Below, piece by piece: positions 56,842 through 64,000 of a stretch of 64,000 bases of DNA. A model generated the notes under the pieces. The model searched no databases. It was given only the letters and a program-made list of their open reading frames with translations, and had not been told where the DNA came from. The position numbers and the translations under genes were made by a program. This DNA comes from Trichobilharzia regenti (taxonomy: Eukaryota > Platyhelminthes > Trematoda > Strigeidida > Schistosomatidae): assembly GCA_944472135.2 (NCBI GenBank), contig OX235263.1, positions 4,943,517 to 5,007,516 on the forward strand, in the 5' to 3' direction. How positions within the stretch are numbered: position 1 is the first letter of the stretch; the number at the start of each line of letters is the position of its first letter.

Positions 56842-57965
56842 AACCAGCTCAGAGGACACTATAAATCGCATGCCAAGGAGATGTTTGAAAGAATTGATGC
56901 TCAGGTGAACTCCCACTTTCTTATCTTCAATGACACCATTTGCAAACAAAAGGATAGTATTGCAATGAGATCTACCCATGGTGCATTAGTAGCAAATTGA
57001 CTCACGATTGGCCTCAAAAACGGTCTATTAATGTCAACCATTGACATTTTACAACTACATAAAATTTTCGTAGATGACATTTTCATGATTTGCGACAATC
57101 TTAATGATCCCAATAAATTGTCACAAGTACTTAACAGGTGCTGTTTGGCGATAAAACTCACTTTTGAAAGGGAGAACGAATCTAAAATTCCATTTCTTAC
57201 TGTGAAACTTACAACAGTATTCGACGGAACCTTGTGAAAGTTGGTCTACACAGAAATCCACTTGGAACGGTCAACTAAAAAATTTCTACAGTAGGGTGCC
57301 TGTTGAATGAAAACGAAATTCAAAATTTAATCCTTTGCTACTCATATCCATCGCATCTATAGTCCTGGAAGTAGAACTATGTCTTCTGAAAGAAATCTGC
57401 GTCCGAAATGGATACTTACCATGATTAATCGGCAAGAATATCAAACCAAACGTTCAGAGGAACAAAACACTACTTGTTCCACAAAGGAAATTTCACATGG
57501 ACCTGGATTTCAAGAGGGACTCAGCCTGCGATATTCTTAGAAGAAAAAAACATTTAGTCTCACTAAGAAGAAAATTTTTCCAAGCAACGCTAAGAGCAGT
57601 GTTCTCCAGCTGTCCACTGATCTGCAGAATCCTAAGGGACTAGATTTCGAGTCTGACAACTTTTTTGTGAATATATACCTGTTCACCTGTTGCTGAGCAG
57701 CCAAGTACATTGGTCACTCAACGTGATCCTGTTGTAAGCGGTTGAGAAACACTATCCCACATGATTACAGGAAGGTAGCAGTGGCTTGCCATTCCACTCA
57801 AACAAATGCCTCTCCGGAAGTAGCGTACAAAATTACTGATAATAACCCAACTAACGAGGTATGTCTTCGCCTTCTTTGCATTGGTAAAGTTCTGGCCATT
57901 CAGTCAAAAAAACTAGAGCTATGCAAACATGAGAAAATTATTCAACCGATTTTACTATTATTGTA
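56842..57965 (+). mobile_element. PLE-6 RT palm, linker and EN, crossing the right array edge
   Basis: The RT palm (HKIFVDDIFMICDNLND, 57,031-57,237) is followed beyond 57,443 by the part absent from every other unit: FHMDLDFKRDSACDILRRKK and LRRKFFQATLRAVFSSCPLI (linker, 57,490-57,630), then a degraded EN with CAKYIGHSTR (about 57,697-57,725) and RLRNTIPHDYRKVA (about 57,735). This shows the ancestral PLE-6 before duplication. Confidence 0.82.
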
Positions 57966-58049
57966 ACAAACACGTTGATCTCTACTGACATCATGCATTA
58001 TTAGTTTGTCTTTTAAACTCTCTGTCGGCTGTTGGTCATCTGAGTGCGA

Positions 58050-58530
58050 CATAGAGAAGGTCATGCAAAAATGAGATGAAAACATGTGGCAGACGTGGAG
58101 CCAAGTAAAAACTTTGGTGCAAAACCGAATGCAATGAAGAAGAAACCTCACTGACCTACCTGCCTACCTACCTGGGAAGCATCGTCCTAACTAAAGGTCA
58201 CAAAAGATCAGCCACGGAGATCTCTGGCAGTGAGCAAACCAACCCTGCAGGAACCAGTTGTGTAACAAATATACAAGAAGAGGTGGAGGTAGATTGGTCA
58301 TACTGTGAGAAACCAAACCGTCAAGTGACATCATATATCCGGCCATCACTCGAATGGAAGTGGCGAGTTAGTCGTCAGTGTGAGAGTGAGGTATCATGGA
58401 GGAGGTCATGCGAAAAAAGGGATGAAAAACATGTGGGCGGACGTACAGCCAAGTAAAAAGGTTTGCGCAGAACCGAACGCAATGAAGACGTGCTTCTGAA
58501 GACTTATGTTCCTCTAGGAACTAAAGGAGA
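58050..58530 (+). mobile_element. RTE-type LINE tails, two overlapping remnants
   Basis: 58,060-58,145 resembles the very end of an RTE ORF (tgtggcagacgtggagccaag). A longer remnant from 58,195 onward reads KRSATEISGSEQTNPAGTS and SLEWKWRVSRQCESE in broken frames, and ends near 58,520 with cttatgttcctctaggaac, as at 6,380 and 63,425 (inverted). Confidence 0.75.
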
Positions 58531-58800
58531 CAATAACAGTATTAACCTTTGTATTTCTATATAACTCTTAATTAGTTTCATATTTGCCTTCGTTTCTATT
58601 TGAGTCCTGGTTACGACTTATTCATTGAAATACTCATCCTACTACGTAACCATAATACACTTGTTAAACTCGTTTCATGCACTGACTAATATTAACAACT
58701 ATGTATGTGATGACTAATCAATTTAGTTGCTACCCTCTTTCATGAAACGATTGTGCATAAATACGATTGTAAGTACAGCTAAAAGAGAGCATGAATTCGT
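58530..58800. other. No recognisable feature
   Basis: AT-rich, no frame or known repeat. Confidence 0.4.
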
Positions 58801-59280
58801 CGAAAAGAGCCTCTTCACTGAAGTCATTTGGTTGATGGTGACTTGCAGTAGAATACAGCGTCTCCACAGGTAGCCGACATATCAACCTAACACCGAGCAT
58901 CTTGGTGCAATCAATAGACGTGAATCTCTAAGTTGAATTAAACAATAACTAACTCCCGTCACACAAGAGGTGGCTCACGTGTAACCCAAGCGGTCTAGTG
59001 GATAACATTTTAGCATTTGAGACTGTGGACACTGGGTTTGAGCGTCGGTGGTGATATCATCACTCACACACTGGGTATTGCAGGTACATCTAGCTGACAA
59101 GTCCTAAATAGGCTGAAGTGCGCATCTTTGATTCCACCATCCATCAAATGACTTCAAGTTACATGCCCAGACGTCACCGAAGCATCTTCACAAAGAGCCC
59201 ATATGTTTACCTGAGACCGAGCACCTCGGTCCAATCAATTGACAGGAAAATCTAAATTAAATTAAAAATACGAAAATGTT
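58800..59280 (+). mobile_element. Smalpha-like SINEs, tail of one followed by a second
   Basis: 58,840-58,930 is the 3' part of one element (ccgagcatcttggtgcaatc). The next has a clear tRNA-like head (agcggtctagtggataac, then ctgggtttgagcgtcgg, about 58,997-59,046). It continues with gcaggtacatc and a decayed hammerhead at 59,081-59,127 (CUGACAAG, UCCUAAAUAGGC, UGAAG, AUC triplet), then ccaccatccatc and ccgagcacctcggtccaatc. The same 3' segment is seen inverted at 19,800-19,980. Confidence 0.78.
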
Positions 59281-59454
59281 TATCTTAAATAGTTAGCCTG
59301 GTGAAATCAGAAAATGCATATGGTAAAATTGGAACAGCGCATGTAACCGAAAAATATTGTGTTTTTTCAATTAGATTTCATCTGCCTTTACTCTAATATA
59401 CATAACTTTACAACTAAATTACAAATTGTCAAAAGGACTGCTTCAAATTAACCG

Positions 59455-60340
59455 GCTTTTTATCAGAAATCAGCCATTGGCACAAGGAAAATAGTCTTAC
59501 ATTAAATCCCCCTAAATGTCAAACAGTCAATCAGTGTCACCTTTAGGCAAAAATCTGACCTAAACAAACTGGTTGGCACTCATGGCACTGAAATGGAAGC
59601 CAAGTCGGAAATCAAATATCTTGGTGTCATTCTATCTGCCGATCTTTCCTGGTCGTCCCGTATCTTGATGATTTCTAATAAAATATTCCGTCTCACCTTC
59701 TACATCAAGAAGTTAAGACATTCTGGTGTAACCCAACCCTTACTACTACAATTTGTTAACTCCCGTATTCTGCCTATTACTCTCTATTGTTCCCCCCTTA
59801 GTCTTCCCTGGGCTATTGAAGAAAGACTATACCTTATTACGCAGGATGTTAAAGGTTGTCAGCAGGATAAGCCACAGCGTGCCACTTAACAAGCTTGTTA
59901 ATATTCTGGTGGACAGGTACATGGACTCATGTGAAAAATGGGCGAAATCCATTTTAGCTGACTCACAACACCCTCTACATTCACAACTCTCCCCATGTAT
60001 CTCTTCAGGTAAAACTAGAAGCCTATATAGGAAACTATATGCCTGCACTAGTAAGTATAAAAACTCAACCATACCCTACTTCGCTCGTTCGTCTTCTGTG
60101 CGATAAAGAAAGCATTAGGCGTGAAACTTATAACTTATTAAATAGTCAGTAGAACAAATGGATCTCGTCTTTCCAACTCACATCATTTACAGGTACAACG
60201 TTTTCTCTCTACTTTCTTTTTCATTCTGTATTTATTTTTTGTTATGTGCTCTTTTGTTTCTCTCTTCCTTACAAACTCTACTTAAAACACTCTTCTTCGT
60301 TCCTTCACACTCTGTATATCTCGACCATTGTTAATTGATC
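59455..60340 (+). mobile_element. CR1-type LINE, RT C-terminal region and 3' tail
   Basis: Readable in pieces: SEIKYLGVILSADLSWSSRI (59,604 onward), RLTFYIKKLRHSGVTQPLLL, then after a shift LKKDYTLLRRMLKVVSRISH and NILVDRYMDSCEKWAKSILA, CISSGKTRSLYRKLYACTSK and YFARSSSVR. It matches the minus-strand CR1 at 11,231-12,690 region by region but is another copy. The catalytic domain is missing. The tail runs T-rich to about 60,340. Confidence 0.85.
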
Positions 60341-60394
60341 AAGGTCTGCAATAGCCTGTTGGAAATATCCTTTGTGACCCGCCATCAAATGCAG

Positions 60395-60705
60395 GTTAGT
60401 GTGACAAAATGCAACGGCCTGCCTTTCTAAAAGAAACTTCTACTGGTAGGCTGTCAACGAAATATGCTTTACTGAGAGGGATTTTAAAAGCCGTTTTTTG
60501 GAGAATATCTGCCTCAGTCTCCAAGCTTAAATTCAAGATTTCAGCAGAAGCATCTTTTAGACAGAAGCAGTCTAGACCTATTTCTTTTAGCTCCTTTGCT
60601 ATGAATCTGCATGGGAAATTATTTTCTTTGTTGATTCTTCGAAGAGTTTGTAGCTCTTTTATCTATAGATTCTTCGGTGCACATTATTTTTCCAGTTCTT
60701 GAGGT
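60395..60705 (-). other. Unidentified open frame on the minus strand, about 90 codons
   Basis: Minus-strand frame without a start codon ending at TAA near 60,395. It reads IKELQTLRRINKENNFPCRF, then KELKEIGLDCFCLKDASAEI, ILQKTAFKIPLSKAYFVDSL and VEVSFRKAGRC. The composition is protein-like (mixed charged and hydrophobic residues, spaced leucines) and better than the plus-strand frame at the same place. I do not recognise it. It could be an exon, a transposase piece, or chance. Confidence 0.35.
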
Positions 60706-60964
60706 AATTGGAAAGGATGAGACTCCTGTTTTTATGGAGAGAGACACACTTTGAAAACTGATAATTTGTCTATTCCATGTAGACTTTATTTTAGATCTCC
60801 TGACCGCGTCATCAACACTTCATTGTTTGATATATCCAGTAAATAAATTAAGCAGAAAGTACGGCCAAACTCAAAAAATCAACCCGTTCGAATGAATGAA
60901 GTATTTTTTTTCGTGAGATGTTGCAGCAACTTCGGCCTTGATTTCATGAGGTGATGAACACAGT

Positions 60965-61207
60965 TCAGCAGTGATGACTTGAAGCATAATCTAGGTCTTC
61001 CAGTGAATTTGCTGTCTGGTTGGTCACATTTCCAAACTGTACTTGATAATATAGTGTCTTTTCATTCGATTGAGGGATACATAATTTTGCACCATCCGAA
61101 GAAGGACTCAAATTAATCGAGGAGTAGTTAAAAAAGTATTTTTCAGAAATTTTGTCTTTTAATTCGGTCGGACTGTATACATTCTTCAATTTGGTTTTCT
61201 TTATCAC
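60965..61207 (-). other. Unidentified open frame on the minus strand, 80 codons
   Basis: Reads KLKNVYSPTELKDKISEKYF, then YSSINLSPSSDGAKLCIPQS and QFGNVTNQTANSLEDLDYAS. Same strand as the preceding unidentified frame and 260 bp upstream of it in transcription order, so the two could belong to one decayed gene. No family recognised. Confidence 0.35.
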
Positions 61208-61209
61208 AC

Positions 61210-61484
61210 CAGTAACCTCGCCAGATTACTAGCTTGCTAGGCTACTAGCTTACTAGTTTTCTAGTAGGTCCCAAGCCCGGGTAAAGAGGGAGGGTTGGGG
61301 CGTGGTGCTAGCAACTCCACCCCCGTAAAACAACCAAATCGCTACAGAAACTTCAACGAATAAATATATTAAAAATTCTAAAAACATAAACAATAACCTT
61401 ATTTTTTGCTGGAATCAGAGAAGCGAAATGACGCCGGCTGGTGAAAGCCTTCGGGAAGCCAGTCAGCCGATGTGTCTTCTTTCG
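61210..61484 (+). mobile_element. 5' untranslated region of an RTE-type LINE
   Basis: gtcccaagcccgggtaaaga, gggagggttggggcgtgg and caactccacccccgtaaaac form the GC-richer leader found ahead of RTE ORFs. It is preceded by a short run of variants of actagcttgctag. Confidence 0.6.
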
Positions 61485-62159
61485 ATGGAAGCAAAAGTAA
61501 GGATGGGTACCTGGAATGTTCGTACAATGAACGAAACTGGAAAGGCTGCCTAGGTAGCCGCAGAAATGAGAAGATATGGATTAGAAGTGTTGGGAATCTG
61601 CGAAAGCAGATGGAACGGAACTGGAAAGTGCCAACTACCAACTGGAGAGACAATAATCTTTTCCGGTCACCCAGAGGACAACCATGAGCACACCGAGGGA
61701 GTGGCCATCATGATTTCACCAACAGCAGCCAAAGCTCTCATGCAGTGGGAACCAATCTCCTCCAGGATAATGATAGCCAGGTTCAACTCAAAAGGAAGGA
61801 AAGGTACAGTCTTTCAATGCTATGCGCCTACAAACGTCTCAGAACAAGAGAAGAAGGAAGCATTCTACAGACAACTACAAGCAATAATGGACAACGTCCC
61901 TAATGGCGATATCAAAATCCAGATGGGCGACATGAATGCGAAGCTGAGAGGAGACAACACAGGAAGAGAACTCACCATGGGTCGAGAGGTCCTCAGTGAA
62001 ATGAACGACAATAGTGAAATCTTCTCAGACTTCTGCACCTTCAATGATTTGGTGATTGTCGGTAATGTGTTCAAACACAAGGAGATACAAAGACGACATG
62101 GATTTCACCAGATAGAAACTTCTTCAATGGCTTTCCAACGGATATCTTTCCATTATTAG
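61485..62159 (+). pseudogene. RTE-type (SR2-like) LINE endonuclease domain, truncated
   Basis: APE-type endonuclease, which nicks the target DNA for target-primed reverse transcription. From ATG 61,485: MGTWNVRTMNETGKAA (motif with catalytic Asn), an in-frame TAG at about 61,551, then LEVLGICESRWNGTG (catalytic Glu), HTEGVAIMIS, ISSRIMIARFNSKGRKGTVF, QCYAPTNVSEQEKKEAFYRQ and MGDMNAKLRGDNTGRE (catalytic Asp and Asn). After FNDLVIVGNVFKHKEI the frame leaves the family: the expected HxxTWxSPDxxxxNQIDH segment is eroded or deleted and the frame ends at 62,159. The reverse transcriptase is absent. The first two thirds are well kept, so this is one of the younger insertions in the window. Confidence 0.9.
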
Positions 62160-62780
62160 ACCTGAAGTTCTTGTCACTTGAAATACTTGTAGAAGTTGTT
62201 TGAAATGAAAATCAATGAATGTAAATATTTTTTCACGGGGTTTATATAACTCGAAAAAAATAATAATGTAAAAAAACGTTATAAATAATCTACACTTAAG
62301 AAGATTAGAATTTTACTGCTCATTTAGCAGTCCTAAGGGAGAATATTCTGCTCCTCCTCTCCCAATAAATATCTGACAGAGTTGAGCACTGATGAAATTT
62401 TTTCCCGGTGAACTGAATTAATAGATAGTATTTATTATTAACGAAGAACTCGTCTTGTTCATAGACTTTATGGGAAAAGAGATCCACTCATATGAATCAG
62501 TTGTGTGCATCATTCATTACATATATATATGCTGAGATTTTGTAAATTCCGGTTTAATAATACCACTATGATAAAGCTATTATTAGCAGCAGTAAATGCC
62601 GGAACGTCAATGAAAACGACAATATCGTTTTGTTTTTCATTCATTGGGAAATACAAAACACTTTATTATAAAGACCAAATTTACTTCATAATACTTTCAA
62701 CCCCTTCTCTGCATTGTCTTTTCTCTTTCTTACCCGCACTCTTTGCGTCTCCCTACCCATTATTTGTGACCTTCACCCGT
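62160..62780. other. No recognisable feature
   Basis: AT-rich intergenic sequence; open frames here lack family signatures. Confidence 0.4.
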
Positions 62781-62950
62781 ACACAGTTTGACCTATATTG
62801 TAATTATTCATGCCTTCTTGCCTTCCATAAAAACTGTGTATGACAAGTACTCGTGTGTGTGTGTGTGTGTGATCAGAATGTCCGAAATGTGTTACGCCAA
62901 TACATTACACGTTTCAGATAAACTACGTCTTCTTATTGTTTTGTCGAAAA
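62780..62950 (+). mobile_element. PLE-A 3' tail
   Basis: Matches 5,310-5,430 (tatgacaagt, then a GT-rich stretch, then cagataaactacgtcttctt). Includes the microsatellite (GT)n at 62,854-62,870 and a hammerhead-like fold. Confidence 0.7.
62864..62911 (+). ncRNA. Hammerhead-like motif with swapped core pair (G3/C8)
   Basis: Helix I GUGU with ACAC (extendable into the GT repeat). The core is GUGAUCAG, in which the usual C3-G8 pair appears as G3-C8. AAUGUC, then CGAAA, helix III UGUGU with AUACA around loop UACGCCA, and AUU as triplet. Everything except the swapped pair is canonical. Confidence 0.55.
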
Positions 62951-63420
62951 TCAAAGATTTCAAAAATAACCTTACAATCTAACACGGTACTTCTTGTATA
63001 TAATGCAGACTTGGCGTTTCTTCAAATGTCTCACTGGCAGAAAATTTTGTTTATTCCGTTATATTCTGAATAAAGACAACTAATAAGAAATGAAAATTTG
63101 AGGCAAAAATTTAGCGGTCGATGAAAACGGATGAAATGAATTGACCTGCACAAGCAAAAAGTAATTAACAGTGGCACGAATCTCAAGGTTAAATGGTTAG
63201 TTAATCTTTCTATAAAGATATTAAGTATTCCAGATATCGATTTCAGCGTTCCCACCAGCTTTATTTTTTAAGAAAATCTCATGAGATGGACAGTATCTAT
63301 AGAGTGTCTTATAGATTAACTGTCATTGGAAATAGCTTTCAGGGCTGTTGAGATTTCCACACTGTACTATTAAATGTTGAGGCTTTCACTATTATTGTCA
63401 TTATTATTTCCTTTTATTCC
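62950..63420. other. No recognisable feature
   Basis: AT-rich sequence; no frame or shared repeat recognised. Confidence 0.4.
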
Positions 63421-63940
63421 TGGAGGAACATAGGGCTTCAACCAAACGTCTCCACTGAGATCGGTTCTCTGCTAAAGTTTTCCCCGGGCTCCAGGTCTGC
63501 CCACATGCTTTCATATCCTCTTCACATCACCTCCCTAAAGTCATCCTCGTGGTGACAACCAACTCTCCGTTTCCATTTCGCGTTCCACTCGAGCACTGGC
63601 TTCTCTCGTGATACCATTTGATGGTTTGTTTTCTCAGAGTATGGCCAGCCTATCCACCTCCACTTCTTCCCGCACACTTGGTGCACATTTGTTTCCTGGT
63701 TGGTTCCCTCATTGCCAGAGATCCCTTCCTGTTGCTGATCTTTCCTGACCATCTGATCTTCAGCCAAGTATTGAGCAAAGACAGCTGTTAATGGAGGTCT
63801 GTAGTTTGTTTGAGGTGTTCTTCATGACGCGCTGGCCAAGTCTCTAATCCGTGTAGTAAGTAGCACTGATTTCACAACGAATTTGAAAATACGGATCTAA
63901 CTTTTCGTGCTGAGGAATGCTGTTGACCTTCACACAGACT
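63420..63940 (-). mobile_element. RTE-type LINE, RT C-terminal tail (minus strand)
   Basis: The minus-strand frame 63,767-63,522 reads MAEDQMVRKDQQQEGISGNE, then KKWRWIGWPYSEKTNHQ and LEWNAKWKRRVG. Upstream in another frame are FQIRCEISATYYTD and LGQRVMKNTSNKLQT. It corresponds segment by segment to 5,884-6,400 on the plus strand and ends near 63,420 at cctggaggaacatagggctt. Confidence 0.85.
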
Positions 63941-63944
63941 TTAA

Positions 63945-64000
63945 ATTAATGAAAGTTTGTCTTTCCATATTAGTTTGATTATTAAATGTATCACACAGTG
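63945..64000 (-). mobile_element. Start of an Smalpha-like element at the window edge
   Basis: The reverse complement begins cactgtgtgatacattta and continues with the motif also seen at 21,285 and, inverted, at 19,776-19,815. Cut off by the end of the window. Confidence 0.55.

Larger units (their letters stand above)
13217..57443 (+). repeat. Four-copy tandem array of an 11-kb composite unit
   Basis: The block starting at gacacggaatag (13,217) recurs at 24,306, 35,356 and 46,403, and the last copy ends at 57,443, where the sequence stops matching the unit and continues into unique flank. Unit lengths are 11,089, 11,050, 11,047 and 11,041 bp. Copies differ by scattered substitutions and small indels, so they are real paralogues rather than one read-through repeated by an assembler, although copy number could still be mis-assembled. 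Each unit is made of broken PLE, SINE and Smalpha-like segments in the same order. Shared variants usually group copies 3 and 4 together, then copy 2, with copy 1 most different. Confidence 0.95.
46403..57443 (+). repeat. Array unit, copy 4
   Basis: The rightmost copy. Most of it tracks copy 3, but about 56,290-57,443 carries different variants: part is unlike all other copies (56,295-56,440) and the last 600 bp share bases with copy 1 against copies 2 and 3. Its right edge continues into the rest of the PLE-6 element, so this edge is ancestral. Confidence 0.93.

Noticed and set aside
13217..57443. CRISPR-type or short satellite repeat
   Set aside because: Repeat unit is 11 kb with retroelement coding remnants; no short spaced repeats and clearly eukaryotic content.
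13217..57443. Assignment to the female-specific W chromosome
   Set aside because: Repeat-rich arrays are typical of schistosome W heterochromatin, but nothing in the sequence itself shows sex linkage.
62854..62870. (GT)n as a promoter or Z-DNA regulatory element
   Set aside because: It sits inside a PLE tail at the helix I position of the hammerhead, where the related tail at 5,333 has a shorter version; simple microsatellite growth explains it.

Overview
The window looks like a repeat-dense, non-genic stretch of a blood-fluke (schistosome-type) flatworm genome. It is AT-rich and I found no intact host gene, tRNA or rRNA. What can be recognised is a mixture known from Schistosoma: Penelope-like retroelements (PLEs: a reverse transcriptase, RT, followed by a GIY-YIG endonuclease, EN), RTE-type LINEs (SR2-like), CR1-type LINEs, an Smalpha-like hammerhead SINE, and a second tRNA-derived SINE family. 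Nearly every reading frame is broken, so these are fossils. The genus is inferred from element types, not from a database match.

Layout. 1-13,216 is a patchwork: RTE tails (60-500, 1,985-2,245, 5,884-6,400), many short PLE pieces on both strands, about seven copies of a roughly 370-bp tRNA-derived SINE, and a CR1 element nested inside a PLE (11,231-12,690). 13,217-57,443, about 69% of the window, is four head-to-tail copies of one unit of about 11.05 kb (11,089, 11,050, 11,047 and 11,041 bp). 57,444-64,000 is another patchwork: the continuation of the PLE cut at the array's right edge, RTE and CR1 tails, Smalpha-like SINEs, an RTE endonuclease (61,485-62,159), a PLE tail and an inverted RTE tail.

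Each 11-kb unit is itself a mosaic. In order (+ strand) it holds: PLE-1 linker/EN; an inverted pair of PLE-1 3' ends; a hammerhead motif; PLE-2 (RT+EN) between inverted repeats of about 300 bp; a PLE-3 EN; several Smalpha-like SINEs; an inverted pair of PLE-4 ENs; another Smalpha-like SINE; an inverted tRNA-SINE; PLE-5 (RT+EN); and PLE-6 RT. The unit boundary joins PLE-6 RT to PLE-1 RT in mid-domain. Both ancestral continuations survive at the array's outer edges (PLE-1 upstream of 13,217, PLE-6 downstream of 57,443), so the array arose by duplication of a segment bounded by two related PLEs.

The most notable theme is self-cleaving RNA. I could fold hammerhead ribozyme motifs (core CUGANGA...GAAA, helix I open, cleavage-type NUH triplet) by hand in five separate repeat contexts: PLE-1 tail, PLE-2 inverted terminal repeat, PLE-A tail, the Smalpha-like SINE and the tRNA-derived SINE. 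Several have an intact core and paired helices. None has been tested, and all folds were done by eye.
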